NCBI RefSeq assembly: GCF_014698035.1
Contig: NZ_JACJSF010000003.1
Coordinates: 124,001-188,000 of the forward strand
DNA from: Desmonostoc muscorum FACHB-395
GTDB lineage: Bacteria; Cyanobacteriota; Cyanobacteriia; Cyanobacteriales; Nostocaceae
Direction: 5' to 3'
DNA: 64,000 nt
This document shows, piece by piece, positions 20,598-30,512 of the stretch. The notes under the pieces were generated by a model. The model was not told the origin of the DNA and did not search any database. It saw nothing but the letters and a program-made list of their open reading frames with translations. The stretch's first letter is position 1. The number at the start of each line of letters is the position of its first letter. The translations under genes were made by a program, and so were the position numbers.

Positions 20598-21068
20598 GTG
20601 ACTGCCCAACTGCCCCAATCTCAAACAACATCTAGTTCAGATTTGTATGAGCAAGACTTTTATCTGTGGATTCAAACCACAGCAGAACTGCTCAAGCAAA
20701 AGAATTTCACACAACTGGACTTAGACAACCTGATTGAAGAAATTGAAACGATGGGCAGAAGTGAAAAGCGGGCATTGGAGAGCAATCTGGAAGTGTTGCT
20801 GATGCATCTGCTCAAATATCAAATTCAAACTGAAAGGCGCTCAAAAAGTTGGCAGTACACAATTTTGGAACACCGCAGGCGAATCCAAAAGGCACTCAAG
20901 GAAAGTCCGAGTTTGAAGCCTCACTTTGATCAGGTTTTCGATGAAAGCTATGAAACTGCTAGACGACTGGCTGTCATTGAAACTGGATTAGCGATCGCTA
21001 TCTTCCCAGAAAAATCTCCTTTCACGCCAGAGCAAGCCCTCGACCCCGATTTTTTACCTGAGTCATGA
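20598..21068 (+). CDS. DUF29-family protein, copy 2
   Basis: 156 residues from GTG at 20598, with GGAG 9 bases upstream; the TTG at 20577 is an alternative. It is a tandem paralogue of the gene before it: about the first 40 residues and the last 17 are nearly the same, while the middle has diverged. At DNA level the final 46 bases (20488-20533 against 21021-21066) are identical. The function is unknown. Confidence 0.85.
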   Translation: MTAQLPQSQTTSSSDLYEQDFYLWIQTTAELLKQKNFTQLDLDNLIEEIETMGRSEKRALESNLEVLLMHLLKYQIQTERRSKSWQYTILEHRRRIQKALKESPSLKPHFDQVFDESYETARRLAVIETGLAIAIFPEKSPFTPEQALDPDFLPES

Positions 21069-21112
21069 TCTCACGTTTTATGATGAGGTAAAACTCTTTT
21101 GCTTCCTACCCC

Positions 21113-21916
21113 ATGACTCAACAAACTTCTGCAAAAGCGATCGTTATTTTCGATATTGATGGCGTTGTGCGCGATGTTGGTGGTTCCTATCGCCGAGCGA
21201 TCGCAGATACGGTAGAATATTTTACCACCCAAGCATATCGTCCAACCCCACTAGATATTGACCAGCTGAAATCTGAAGGCGTGTGGAATAACGATTGGGA
21301 AGCATCGCAGGAATTAATTTACCGCTACTTTGAAACCCAAAAACAGAGCCGTGAGCAACTGCAACTAGATTACAATGCGATCGTTGCTTTTTTTCAATCG
21401 CGTTACCGCGGTCCAGACTCAAATAATTTTACTGGGTATATCTGTAATGAACCTTTATTATTACAACCTAGCTATTTAGAACAACTTACCCAAGCTGGGA
21501 TTGCTTGGGGATTTTTTAGCGGTGCGACTCGTGCTTCTGCTAACTACGTATTAGAAAAACGCCTGGGTTTGCAATCTCCGGTGTTGATTGCGATGGAAGA
21601 TGCGCCAGGAAAACCTGACCCCACTGGGCTTTTCGCTACAGTTCGTGAGTTAGAAAATGGAATTGAGCAAAAATTAGCGATCGTCTATGTGGGAGATACG
21701 GTAGCAGATATGTATACCGTCGAGAAAGCGCGGCGTTTAGATTCTTCTCGCCCTTGGATTGGTGTAGGGGTTTTACCGCCCCATGTACAGGAAACAGCAA
21801 CGCGTAGTGATGCATACAGTAAGACACTAATAGCAGCCGGAGCAGCTGTAGTTTTTCGTAATGTGCAAGAATTAACCCCTAGGCAGATTCAAGAATTGGT
21901 GAGTTCATCTATTTAA
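21113..21916 (+). CDS. HAD-superfamily phosphatase-like hydrolase
   Basis: 267 residues. Motif I FDIDGVVRD (nucleophile D14, acid D16), motif II near FFSGATRAS, and late GDTVADMYTVEKAR. It matches the cyanobacterial HAD-IA group often catalogued as TIGR01548. Substrate unknown. The ATG at 21113 follows the second DUF29 gene by 44 bases, so co-transcription is possible. Confidence 0.88.
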   Translation: MTQQTSAKAIVIFDIDGVVRDVGGSYRRAIADTVEYFTTQAYRPTPLDIDQLKSEGVWNNDWEASQELIYRYFETQKQSREQLQLDYNAIVAFFQSRYRGPDSNNFTGYICNEPLLLQPSYLEQLTQAGIAWGFFSGATRASANYVLEKRLGLQSPVLIAMEDAPGKPDPTGLFATVRELENGIEQKLAIVYVGDTVADMYTVEKARRLDSSRPWIGVGVLPPHVQETATRSDAYSKTLIAAGAAVVFRNVQELTPRQIQELVSSSI

Positions 21917-22003
21917 TCTGTGTTCTAAGATTAATCCAGCTATGCGTGGATGAATGACTAGCTGATAACGATCTTGCTCCAATTTATTGGGAGATAAATA
22001 AAA

Positions 22004-23392
22004 ATGTCTGCACATAAACTGCCTAACGGCCCTCAAACTCACCCTTGGGTACAGACGTATCAATGGCTGACTAACCCATTGAAATACATGGAAGACTGTG
22101 CTAAAAGCTATGGTGATATGTTCACTCTCCGAATTGGCCCAGTTTTTACTCCTCAAGTCTTCATTAGCAATCCTCAAGCGATTCAGCAGATTTTTACCAC
22201 AGATCCAAAACAGTTAGATTCTGGTACACCGGCAGGTTCAGGTTCGCCTTTATTGGGGCCAAATTCTTTACTATCCTTAGAAGGAAAACCTCACCAACGC
22301 CAGCGTAAACTGCTGACACCTCCTCTACATGGGGAAAGAATGCAGGCTTATGGTGATTTAATCTGTGAAATCACCCAGCAAGTAACTAGTGAGTGGCCAG
22401 TCGGAGAAACCTTTACAGTCTTGTCATCCATGCAAGAAATCTCCTTTCAGGTGATTTTGAAGGCTGTATTTGGTCTAAAGGACGGACTTCGTTATGAAAA
22501 ACTCAAAGAAATCCTGATTGCGATCCTGAATCCAAAAAGACCTATTGTACGGGCAATACTGCTCATGTTCCCATTATTACGACAGGATTTAGGGCCTCGT
22601 AGTCCTTGGGGAAGTTATCTACGTTTGCGGCAGGAAATGGATGATCTAATCTATGCTGAAATTCAAGAGAGGCGATCGCTTGCTGATGAGTCTCGAAGTG
22701 ATATTCTGTCTTTAATGATGGCGGCTCGTGATGAAGCAGGTGAGCCGATGACAGATTTGGAATTACGTGATGAGTTGATGACTTTGTTGGTTGCAGGCCA
22801 TGAAACTACAGCCAGTTCTTTGGCATGGGCGCTGTACTGGATTCATCATCAGCCTGAAGTCTGGGAAAAACTGATGCAAGAACTGGATACTCTGGGTGAG
22901 AACAAAGACCCAAACGCCATTTTCCGATTACCTTATTTGAATGCAGTTTGTTCGGAAACAATGCGCCTGTATCCAGTGGCGATGTTGGGATTAAATCGAT
23001 TGGTTAAATCACCTTTAGAAATTGCAGGCTACAAATTTGACCCTGGTACAATATTGGTTCCTTGTATTTATTTGAACCATCATCGAGAGGATTTATACCC
23101 TAATTCCAAGCAGTTTCAGCCAGATCGTTTTCTAGAACGCCAATTTACTCCATCTGAATATTTGCCCTTTGGTGGTGGTAATCGTCGCTGTATTGGGATG
23201 GCATTTGCCCTATTTGAGATGAAACTGGTATTGGCAACTGTATTATCTGATTGGCAAATAAAACTAGCTGATACAAAGCCAGTACTGCCGGTTCGGAAAA
23301 GCTTCCTGTTAGCACCAGGCGGTGGTGTACCAATGGTGGTAACTGGAAAGCGTCAGCAAAATCAGCGAGTTCTTGAGACTAACTTAGTGTAA
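22004..23392 (+). CDS. Cytochrome P450, CYP110-like
   Basis: 462-residue haem monooxygenase. I-helix oxygen-activation motif AGHETT at 264-269, ExxR (E318-R321), and haem ligand Cys396 in FGGGNRRCIG. The N-terminal PNGPQTHPWVQTYQW lacks a membrane anchor; the overall pattern fits the CYP110 family of Nostoc-type cyanobacteria, for which fatty acid, alkane or terpenoid oxidations are known. The substrate here is unknown. GGGAG lies upstream of the ATG at 22004. No electron-transfer partner gene is adjacent. Confidence 0.92.
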   Translation: MSAHKLPNGPQTHPWVQTYQWLTNPLKYMEDCAKSYGDMFTLRIGPVFTPQVFISNPQAIQQIFTTDPKQLDSGTPAGSGSPLLGPNSLLSLEGKPHQRQRKLLTPPLHGERMQAYGDLICEITQQVTSEWPVGETFTVLSSMQEISFQVILKAVFGLKDGLRYEKLKEILIAILNPKRPIVRAILLMFPLLRQDLGPRSPWGSYLRLRQEMDDLIYAEIQERRSLADESRSDILSLMMAARDEAGEPMTDLELRDELMTLLVAGHETTASSLAWALYWIHHQPEVWEKLMQELDTLGENKDPNAIFRLPYLNAVCSETMRLYPVAMLGLNRLVKSPLEIAGYKFDPGTILVPCIYLNHHREDLYPNSKQFQPDRFLERQFTPSEYLPFGGGNRRCIGMAFALFEMKLVLATVLSDWQIKLADTKPVLPVRKSFLLAPGGGVPMVVTGKRQQNQRVLETNLV

Positions 23393-23451
23393 AAAGTCTC
23401 AGAATCAGGTGGGAGCGATTGCTCCGCTTCCCCTTTTATTTACCTGTTAAA

Positions 23452-24255
23452 TTACTGGATTTTCAAGAACTTATCCAAAGCTGTCACGAGGCTGGGAGGC
23501 CAACGGCGGATATTTTTTACCCAGTCGATATCTTTGTAGCGGCTATCAAGTCCATAAGCTGCTACCCAGTTACTTTCGGCTTCACCTTGTTCTCCATTTA
23601 CCCAATATGCAGCTGTGAGGGCGGCACGCACATCAGCAAACTTGGAGTATTTACGGGCGATATTTCGCATCTCGCGGATTGCTTGCTCTTTTTGACCGGT
23701 TTCATAAAGAGCGAGAGCGTAGTTAGCACGGGCGAAGGCAAAATTTGGGGCTATCTCATTAGATTTTTTGTAGTCTGCGATCGCATCTTCCCATTTTCCT
23801 AAACCTGTTTTGGCATTTCCCCGATTGTTATACGCCATCGCATCGTTAGGATCGAGTTCTAAGACATGATTATAATCTGCGATCGCATCGTCCCATTTTC
23901 CCATCCCTTCTAACGCCGCCCCCCGATTCAAATAAGGATCGGTAACATTCGGCGCTAGTTCTATCGCTTTGTTATAATCTGCGATCGCCTCTTGTAACTT
24001 GTTCTGGCTCACCCGCGAATTTCCCCGGTTACTCCATGCCCCCGCATTCGTGGGAAATTGCTCAATAATCTTTGTCCAGTAAGTTTCAGCCGTCGCAAAG
24101 TCACCTTGATTCGTCGCTGTAAAGGCTTGATTTGCCCACTCATCGCCTTGTTTTAACTGTTCTTGAGTAATGGGCGGTTGAGATTGTGCCATAACTGGTG
24201 TACCCCAGCCAAACACGAGTAACAGACTGAGAAAAATACCAATCAACTTAATCAT
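23452..24255 (-). CDS. Secreted/lumenal TPR-repeat protein
   Basis: 267 residues. An N-terminal signal peptide (about 1-24, ending PVMAQS) is followed by at least four TPR units, about 50-210, including NRGNSRVSQNKLQEAIADYN and NRGNAKTGLGKWEDAIADY. It probably acts in the periplasm or thylakoid lumen as a protein-interaction module, as similar chloroplast-lumen TPR proteins do. The C-terminal RYKDIDWVKNIRRWPPSL segment is conserved-looking outside the TPRs. Partner unknown. Confidence 0.82.
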   Translation of the reverse strand: MIKLIGIFLSLLLVFGWGTPVMAQSQPPITQEQLKQGDEWANQAFTATNQGDFATAETYWTKIIEQFPTNAGAWSNRGNSRVSQNKLQEAIADYNKAIELAPNVTDPYLNRGAALEGMGKWDDAIADYNHVLELDPNDAMAYNNRGNAKTGLGKWEDAIADYKKSNEIAPNFAFARANYALALYETGQKEQAIREMRNIARKYSKFADVRAALTAAYWVNGEQGEAESNWVAAYGLDSRYKDIDWVKNIRRWPPSLVTALDKFLKIQ

Positions 24256-24379
24256 CTAAGGTTTACCTAATTTGTTCTTTGTCATTTGTCATTTGTCATT
24301 GAGCAGAGGAATGGAGTTCAAAGGCTCATTAAAGGAGTTCAAAGACTCATTTACGAGTATCAATGCCCAATCCCCGTAA

Positions 24380-25480
24380 TTACAATAATGACAACTGTTC
24401 ATTAGGCGGCGTGAATCCCAAATGCTTATATGCTGCCTTAGTCGCCATCCTTCCACGATGAGTCCGAGTTAAATACCCAATTTGCATAAGGTAAGGTTCG
24501 TATACCTCTTCAATTGTTTGGGTATCTTCACCTGTGGCTGCTGCCATTGTTTCTAAACCTACTGGCCCGCCGTTAAATTGTTCAATTATTACACTTAGCA
24601 TCTGGCGATCTGTCCAATCTAAACCGCAAGGATCTACTTGGAATAGTTGCAATGCTTCAGATGCGATGATTTCATTAATCTCCCCAGATATTTTTACTTC
24701 CGCATAATCACGTACCCGTTTTAGTAGCCTATTTGCAATCCGTGGCGTTCCGCGTGAACGACGGGCAATTTCTGTAGCACCATCTTGTGTAATAGGGGTT
24801 TTGAGTAATTGAGCGGTTCGCAGTACAATTTGAGTCAGTTCGTCAACTTCGTAAAATCGGAGTTTTTGAATTAAGCCGAAGCGATCGCGCAGTGGTGAAG
24901 TTAAAGCACCCACACGGGTTGTAGCACCCACTAAGGTAAACTTTGATAGCGGCAAACTTCTAATCCGAGCGCTGGAACCCTTACCAATGGTAATATCTAA
25001 GCGATAATCTTCCATTGCTGGATACAGAATTTCTTCCGTCATCCGCGAGAGGCGATGAATTTCATCCACAAATAAGATATCCCCTGGCTTCATGTTCACC
25101 AGTAGCCCAACAATATCTCGTGGACGTTCTAGGGCTGGCGCACTGGTAATTTTGTAATTTACCCCCATTTCCGATGCTAAAATCATTGCCATTGTGGTTT
25201 TGCCCAATCCTGGCGGCCCATACAGCAGCAAGTGATCCAGCACCTCACCACGAGACTTGGCTGCTTTGATGGCAATATCTAGCACATCCTTTAAATCTTT
25301 TTGTCCAATGTAATCGGCAAATCGGTGCGGCCGAATACCTTCTTCCTGTTGTTCTTGTTCATCAATAGCAGCTTCAGGCTTCAAAATATTTTCTGTGGAT
25401 GGTGCTTTCGCCGACTCCCGACGCTGCTTTGGTTCTCCGTTGGGTTCTGGAGGCTGTTTTTTCGAGGAGATTATCGCCAT
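24380..25480 (-). CDS. ruvB: Holliday junction DNA helicase RuvB
   Basis: AAA+ motor of branch migration with RuvA. 366 residues; the first 50 are a charged, cyanobacteria-typical extension. Walker A GPPGLGKT at 88-95, Walker B DEIHR from 139, and C-terminal winged helix with GFTPP. Start ATG at 25480 inside a well-supported frame. ruvA and ruvC are not adjacent. Confidence 0.97.
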   Translation of the reverse strand: MAIISSKKQPPEPNGEPKQRRESAKAPSTENILKPEAAIDEQEQQEEGIRPHRFADYIGQKDLKDVLDIAIKAAKSRGEVLDHLLLYGPPGLGKTTMAMILASEMGVNYKITSAPALERPRDIVGLLVNMKPGDILFVDEIHRLSRMTEEILYPAMEDYRLDITIGKGSSARIRSLPLSKFTLVGATTRVGALTSPLRDRFGLIQKLRFYEVDELTQIVLRTAQLLKTPITQDGATEIARRSRGTPRIANRLLKRVRDYAEVKISGEINEIIASEALQLFQVDPCGLDWTDRQMLSVIIEQFNGGPVGLETMAAATGEDTQTIEEVYEPYLMQIGYLTRTHRGRMATKAAYKHLGFTPPNEQLSLL

Positions 25481-25494
25481 AATTCTTACAAGGT

Positions 25495-25620
25495 AGAGGT
25501 TACAGGGTAGAGGTTACAGGGAATGAGGTACAGGGTACAGTTACAGGGAATGGGGTACAGGGTAAAGGTTACAGGGTACAGATTATTCCCTATAACCTGT
25601 CACCTGTTCCCTCTCCCCTA
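25495..25620. repeat. TAGAGGTTACAGGG tandem and inverted repeat
   Basis: Several 13-15-base units (TAGAGGTTACAGGG, GAATGGGGTACAGGG) followed by an inverted half with TAACCTGTCACCTGTTCCC. A closely related element lies at 37622-37690; both share GGGTACAGATTATTCCCT followed by ACCTGTCACCTGT. It lies between the divergent ruvB and hisF genes. Confidence 0.75.
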
Positions 25621-25712
25621 ATCCCAATACCCGTGAAAATTTTCGTTTGGAAATACCCGCGCCAATTTAAAATTTAAATTCCGGTCAATTACCCAGAAGT
25701 ACAAAAGTTATT

Positions 25713-26486
25713 ATGTTATCTAAAAGAATCTTACCGTGCTTAGATGTGAAGGCGGGACGGGTTGTAAAAGGAGTTAACTTTGTCAATCTCCAAGATGCAG
25801 GCGATCCGGTAGAGTTGGCCAAGGTTTACAACGAAGCCGGTGCTGATGAGTTAGTATTTCTGGATATTACAGCTACTCATGAAGACCGAGCTACTATTTT
25901 AGATGTGGTCTACCGGACTGCCGAACAGGTCTTTATTCCATTAACTGTGGGTGGTGGCATTCAATCCTTAGAAAATGTTAAAGCTTTGTTACGAGCCGGC
26001 GCAGATAAGGTTAGTATTAATTCTGCGGCGGTACGTGATCCCGACTTGATTAATCGGGCAAGCGATCGCTTTGGTAATCAGTGCATAGTTGTTGCAATTG
26101 ATGCTAGACGCAGAAATAACCCGGAAAATCCAGGTTGGGATGTGTATGTGCGGGGTGGCAGGGAAAATACAGGCTTAGATGCTCTATTGTGGGCACAGGA
26201 AGTTGAGAAACGTGGTGCTGGAGAACTTCTAGTAACAAGTATGGATGCGGATGGAACCCAAGCCGGATATGACATCGAGATTACACGGGCTATTGCAAAC
26301 GCTGTAGAAATTCCAGTCATTGCTTCTGGTGGTGCAGGTAATTGTGAACATATTTACACAGCTTTAACTGAAGGCAAAGCGGAAGCAGCACTATTGGCAT
26401 CGCTATTACATTACGGGCAATTAAGCGTAGCAGAAATCAAAAATTATTTACGCGATCGCAATGTGCCAGTAAGAACATTATCTTGA
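25713..26486 (+). CDS. hisF: Imidazole glycerol phosphate synthase subunit HisF
   Basis: Cyclase subunit making imidazole glycerol phosphate and AICAR in histidine synthesis; partner of HisH. 257 residues, TIM barrel. Catalytic D11 in LPCLDVKAG and the second Asp in VVAIDARR near 130; phosphate-binding GGGIQS and ASGGAG loops. Length and start are standard. hisH is not adjacent, as is usual in cyanobacteria, whose his genes are scattered. Confidence 0.97.
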   Translation: MLSKRILPCLDVKAGRVVKGVNFVNLQDAGDPVELAKVYNEAGADELVFLDITATHEDRATILDVVYRTAEQVFIPLTVGGGIQSLENVKALLRAGADKVSINSAAVRDPDLINRASDRFGNQCIVVAIDARRRNNPENPGWDVYVRGGRENTGLDALLWAQEVEKRGAGELLVTSMDADGTQAGYDIEITRAIANAVEIPVIASGGAGNCEHIYTALTEGKAEAALLASLLHYGQLSVAEIKNYLRDRNVPVRTLS

Positions 26487-26585
26487 CCCACAAATCACCT
26501 GTTAATGACATCTATCTGAGGTTAGACACACTTCTTAAAAAGGGTGTTAATATTATTTTACAAGTATTAACAAATATTAAAAAAT

Positions 26586-26780
26586 ATGTTGCTTCCTATT
26601 TTACTTTTTGATGTAGCTTTGGTAGCGTGGTCGCTGCACTTAATGGAAAAAGCCTACGAGAGTAAAGAATTTTCCCTCATGTTGGCTGGTACATTGGTTG
26701 CCCTGGCTGCTGCTGCCATGTTAGTAGTTTACTTTTTGATGGGGCACTGTATGACCTACTTGTTGCAAGTGTCGTTGTGA
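26586..26780 (+). CDS. Small membrane protein, two helices
   Basis: 64 residues with two hydrophobic segments (about 1-18 and 30-52) around a charged MEKAYESKEFSL loop. No family recognised. Codon use and helix layout look protein-like, and it lies between hisF and tRNA-Ala in the same direction. No clear Shine-Dalgarno sequence, so existence as a gene is moderately supported. Confidence 0.55.
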   Translation: MLLPILLFDVALVAWSLHLMEKAYESKEFSLMLAGTLVALAAAAMLVVYFLMGHCMTYLLQVSL

Positions 26781-26858
26781 GTGTCTAGTGGTAGAGGAGA
26801 TATTTAAAATTTAGTTTTCATAAAAAGCTTGACAAAGTGCTAAAATTAAGTGATTATG

Positions 26859-26864
26859 TATAAT
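26859..26864 (+). promoter_or_regulatory. -10 element of tRNA-Ala
   Basis: A perfect TATAAT stands 10 bases upstream of the tRNA 5' end. A TTGACA at 26829-26834 is 24 bases away, too far for a standard -35 partner, so the -10 is called alone. Confidence 0.45.
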
Positions 26865-26873
26865 GGATTTTGA

Positions 26874-26946
26874 GGGGTTATAGCGCAGTTGGTAGCGCAC
26901 CTCAATGGCATTGAGGGGGTCAGCGGTTCGAATCCGCTTAGCTCCA
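26874..26946 (+). tRNA. tRNA-Ala (GGC)
   Basis: 73 bases without encoded CCA. The acceptor stem GGGGTTA/TAGCTCC contains the G3-U70 wobble pair that identifies alanine tRNAs. D arm with AGTTGGTA; anticodon stem CCTCA/TGAGG with loop ATGGCAT, giving anticodon GGC; T arm AGCGG-TTCGAAT-CCGCT; discriminator A at 26946. Confidence 0.95.
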
Positions 26947-26950
26947 TTCT

Positions 26951-27149
26951 TAAGTCCCTAATCTTCTTAGTAAATTGAGAGGGTTAGGGAAATTTTTTAT
27001 GAGTTTTATTTGCTGTCTACCTAGCCAGTCTCGAAAGTTGGAATGATAGAGACTGTAATGGATTTCTAAGGCGATTCGTTTTTGCTGTAAAAACTCTAGC
27101 CCATTTTCTCGCACTTCCTCAACTTCATATTCATCAGTAAGCTAACGCG
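26951..27149 (-). pseudogene. Short open frame, possible gene remnant
   Basis: On the minus strand an uninterrupted frame of about 65 codons without ATG reads LTDEYEVEEVRENGLEFLQQ, then KRIALEIHYSLYHSNFRDWL, ending NLLRRLGT and TAA. It has natural-protein composition but no recognised family, and its 5' side is closed by a TAG. It overlaps the tRNA terminator. I read it as possible decayed coding sequence, not a gene. Confidence 0.3.
26955..26998 (+). terminator. Hairpin plus T-run after tRNA-Ala
   Basis: TCCCTAA (26955-26961) pairs with TTAGGGA (26984-26990) and is followed by AATTTTTT. The position nine bases after the tRNA suits a tRNA terminator. The loop is long (22 bases), which lowers confidence. 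Confidence 0.55.
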
Positions 27150-27451
27150 CCTACATATTGCAATATTTTCCGTGTAGACCGTCATTAGTCATTAGTCAAA
27201 AGTGTTTACCAAGGACAAAGGACAACCTCACCAGTTGATGTGCAATCTTATTTGCGTAACAGCTTATCAATGATTTGTGCAATACCTCGGCTATTTCAAG
27301 TTCTAAACTCGACACTTGGCTTTCAGACCCTCAACTACGGCAATATTAACCTTGCAACCATATCAACAAATAGATGCTTGCACACTAAAGATAGCCATCT
27401 ATGGTATAGAAATGTATAGAATCTTGTAAAGATATAAAATATAGTTGTTAA
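27150..27451. other. Gene-free stretch before the SGNH hydrolase gene
   Basis: It holds a short TCATTAG/GGACAAA heptamer array at about 27181-27225. No RNA or coding signal was recognised in the rest. It is presumably the upstream region of the next gene. Confidence 0.4.
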
Positions 27452-28198
27452 ATGCACACATTTCTAGCTTCTTCCTCAATGCAGCTGTCTGTACCACCAA
27501 ATCACTTTCAGTCAATGAAGATTGTCGCACTGGGGGACAGCTTAATTTATGGATTCGGCGACCCGGAAAAAGGAGGCTGGATCGAGCAACTACGGCGATG
27601 GTGGATGTTGCCGGATAGTGCCGGTCATGTTCTTTATAATTTAGGGGTAAGAGGCGATCGCACGCAACAAGTAGCGCAAAGGTTAGAAGTAGAATTTCGC
27701 CACCGGGGTGAATTGCGAAATCGTGTCCCCGACTTGATTATTTTATCTGTAGGTGTGAATGACTCAGCGCGGTTAGCACGTCCCGATGGTCGCAGTTATA
27801 CAGATTTTACATTGTTTGAAAAAGAAATTGCTTCTCTGCTAGATTTAGCACAGCAACTCTGTCCTGTGTTATTTGTGGGCATGGTGCCAGTAGATGAAGC
27901 CAAGATGCCATTTTTAGATTGTTTTTACTATAATCATATCGATCAGTACCGCTACAAAGAAGCAACTCGACTTGCTTGTACCAAACGGCAGATTCCCTAT
28001 TTAGATATTTTTGAGCAATGGATGGAACGCGGTGAAAATTGGCGGCTCAAACGCTTGAGTGAAGACGGTCTTCATCCCAATACACTCGGTTATCAAGCTT
28101 TGTTAGAAGATGTGATAAATTGGGATGCGATACATTCAGTAGGCTTTGCCAATGCAGCTTACCATTCTCAATTTAATTATCATCTTAAACAATCCTAA
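27452..28198 (+). CDS. GDSL/SGNH-family esterase
   Basis: 248 residues as drawn. SGNH blocks: I ALGDSLIYGFG (Ser nucleophile), II NLGVRGD, III GVND, V DGLHPN (catalytic Asp and His). These are lipases or esterases of varied substrate. The upstream ATG at 27452 adds 21 residues not needed by the family; the ATG at 27515 (MKIVALGDSL) is the better biological start. No signal peptide is obvious, so it is probably cytoplasmic. Confidence 0.88.
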   Translation: MHTFLASSSMQLSVPPNHFQSMKIVALGDSLIYGFGDPEKGGWIEQLRRWWMLPDSAGHVLYNLGVRGDRTQQVAQRLEVEFRHRGELRNRVPDLIILSVGVNDSARLARPDGRSYTDFTLFEKEIASLLDLAQQLCPVLFVGMVPVDEAKMPFLDCFYYNHIDQYRYKEATRLACTKRQIPYLDIFEQWMERGENWRLKRLSEDGLHPNTLGYQALLEDVINWDAIHSVGFANAAYHSQFNYHLKQS

Positions 28199-28376
28199 TT
28201 AATATAGATATGTTGGTGCTTTGAAATTAGCCAAGATTGTCATATTTGCCATCTTCGCAAAAGCACCACAATCTCCCTAATTTTTTAATGAAGCGAGTCA
28301 AAATCTATCTATAAAAACTCTAATTTCTCTATATTATTCATTACTCCTAACTCATAACTCCTAACTCAGCACTCCT

Positions 28377-28811
28377 ATGACACCAACTTTATTTGGTCGT
28401 TGGCAAACTCGATTATTATTACTTGCAACTGTGGGTGTACTTGTATCTTTGCCTTTTGCAATGGGTTGGATTGGCCCTGGTGCTAACTCAGTTTATTTTT
28501 GGATACTTCTTTATGTAGCCATATTTGGCTTAGGTTGGGATGTGCTTTATAACTATCTCCAAAAATCCCGATGGGATAGGGATTGGCCCGCAGCTTATCA
28601 ACTCTTAGCTGGTATATGGGAATTAGTATTTGTGTTCTGTGGAGTAAAACTATTTGGCTTTTTACCAATACCTTTACCGAAAGAAGAATTACCGTTAACA
28701 GTTTTTCTACTGCACTATAGCATCGTGTGGCTAGCAGTTTTTATTAGTTCCCAAAGCCTAATGCGAATTATTTTCCTTCGTTGGCGTTTTCGGGGTGGTG
28801 AGTGGTTGTAA
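28377..28811 (+). CDS. Four-helix membrane protein, unknown function
   Basis: 144 residues with about four hydrophobic segments (16-33, 38-58, about 78-95, 105-125) and a short loop NYLQKSRWDRDWPA. No family recognised, though the layout looks like conserved cyanobacterial proteins. It follows the SGNH gene by 178 bases on the same strand. Confidence 0.7.
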   Translation: MTPTLFGRWQTRLLLLATVGVLVSLPFAMGWIGPGANSVYFWILLYVAIFGLGWDVLYNYLQKSRWDRDWPAAYQLLAGIWELVFVFCGVKLFGFLPIPLPKEELPLTVFLLHYSIVWLAVFISSQSLMRIIFLRWRFRGGEWL

Positions 28812-29222
28812 ATTGCATAGGGTCTTGTACAGAACGGAATAAGAGTTGTAGAGAGTTATTGCATAAATGTTATTGTTATGCAAATACATCGGTTTGTAAA
28901 AATTAACTAATACAGCGTTTTTCAGGTAAATGAAGTACACAGATAGGGGCACAGCAGTACTGTGCCCTTAAAATCATCTGTACCTTATAAAGTTGCAATC
29001 TGCTGTATGTGGCGGTTTCAGTTTGGATGCAATATGTTGTATTGACACAAAGTTGTATCCGTTTTGACGAAAAATAGGGCAGTTGCTATCAAATTAAAAG
29101 CAGCTATCTTAATATTTCTAAAATTAGCACTTGTGCTGATGTATTCATCTATGAGAAAAACAGGACAAGCTTTGGAGTCTGAAAAGATTTTTCAATGCAG
29201 AGACGCATATTAAGGAAGTGCA
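28812..29222. other. Intergenic region before the first antiporter
   Basis: 410 AT-rich bases. No RNA, repeat or protein-coding signal could be supported. The ribosome-binding site of the next gene (AAGGA, about 8 bases before its ATG) is at the right end. A promoter probably lies here but none was clear. Confidence 0.4.
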
Positions 29223-30512
29223 ATGTCAAATTTCGATCTGGTTATTCAGCTATTTTTGCAACTCACAGTTATTCTAGTCGCTTGTCGCATCGTCACGATT
29301 TTAGGACGGCGCTATCTTGGTCAAACCGATGTTGTTTGCGAAATGATTGCAGGTGTAATGCTAGGTCCATCGCTTTTGGGATTGATTGCACCGGATTTTC
29401 AGCAATGGCTTTTTCCTAAGCTTCCCATCATCACTGCTGTAGGACTCAAAATACCCAATCCATCAATGTCGATTTTATATGCTATCAGCCAGATTGGGTT
29501 GGTAATTTATATGTTTTTGATTGGTTTAGAGTTCAACACTAAACTCTTAAAACATCATATCAAAAGTGCAAGTCTGCTATCTGCGGCTGGAATTATCACT
29601 CCTTTTATTTTAGGAGCGATCGCATCTTTTTGGTTTTATCATAATGGCGATTTCTTTCAACCAAAGGTAATGCCTTGGTCAGCCGCTTTGTATCTGGGTG
29701 CGTCGATGACAATCACAGCATTTCCCATGTTGGCTCGCATTCTTTACGAACGCGGTCTTGCACAAACCCGCTTTGGGACTTTAGCTTTAGGTGCAGCATC
29801 GGTAGATGATGCAGTTGCTTGGTGTTTGCTAGCGATCGTCCTTGCTAGCGTGAAAAATTCTCTGAGCATTGCCATATTAGCAATTGGTGGTGGCATTTGC
29901 TACGTGCTATTTGCAATTTTTCTTGGTCAACCTCTACTGAGAGCGTTCACACGGATGACAAAACGCGATGCAGGTGTGAACAGACAAACTTTGACTTTGA
30001 TGTTGATAATTTTGATGTTTTGTGCATGGTTTACCGATATTACAGGCATCTATGCAATATTCGGTGCTTTCGTGCTGGGAGCAGTAACACCACGCGGAGA
30101 ATTTGCCCAACAAATTCGCCAATATACTGAGTTTTTAACTACTTCTTTTTTGCTACCGATATTTTTTGTCTTCTCTGGACTGAACACTCAAATTGGATTG
30201 GTAAACACGCCTACTTTGTGGGGAATTACGCTGTTAATTATTGCGATCGCAATTCTTGGTAAAGGTGTCGCTTGTATGTTGGCTGCAAGGTTAGCCGGGG
30301 AAAATTGGCGTGAATCTGCAACTATTGGCGCTCTTATGAATGCTCGTGGTTTGATGGAGTTAATCATCCTTAATATTGGTCTTGAGCAAGGTATAATTAC
30401 CCCGACTTTATTCACTATAATGGTTATTATGGCAGTCATTACTACACTCATGGCATCACCACTAATTGCCTTTTTATTGCATGGTACAAGCTATGATCAG
30501 CCTTCTGCTTAA
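29223..30512 (+). CDS. CPA2-family cation/proton antiporter
   Basis: 429 residues, about 12 membrane helices, Na+/H+ exchanger domain (PF00999). Conserved GLEFN, SMTITAFPMLARIL, and the ion-binding pair D195-D196 in ASVDDAVAW. No C-terminal regulatory domain. The next gene is a longer paralogue of the same family. Probably Na+ or K+/H+ exchange in the plasma or thylakoid membrane; the ion cannot be told from sequence. Confidence 0.9.
   Translation: MSNFDLVIQLFLQLTVILVACRIVTILGRRYLGQTDVVCEMIAGVMLGPSLLGLIAPDFQQWLFPKLPIITAVGLKIPNPSMSILYAISQIGLVIYMFLIGLEFNTKLLKHHIKSASLLSAAGIITPFILGAIASFWFYHNGDFFQPKVMPWSAALYLGASMTITAFPMLARILYERGLAQTRFGTLALGAASVDDAVAWCLLAIVLASVKNSLSIAILAIGGGICYVLFAIFLGQPLLRAFTRMTKRDAGVNRQTLTLMLIILMFCAWFTDITGIYAIFGAFVLGAVTPRGEFAQQIRQYTEFLTTSFLLPIFFVFSGLNTQIGLVNTPTLWGITLLIIAIAILGKGVACMLAARLAGENWRESATIGALMNARGLMELIILNIGLEQGIITPTLFTIMVIMAVITTLMASPLIAFLLHGTSYDQPSA

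Noticed and set aside
26829..26864. TTGACA and TATAAT as one promoter for tRNA-Ala
   Set aside because: The spacing is 24 bases, not about 17; only the TATAAT was kept as a -10.
28758..28952. 64-codon minus-strand frame after the four-helix protein
   Set aside because: Overlaps the real gene end, AT-driven Tyr/Asn-rich composition, and no ribosome-binding site.
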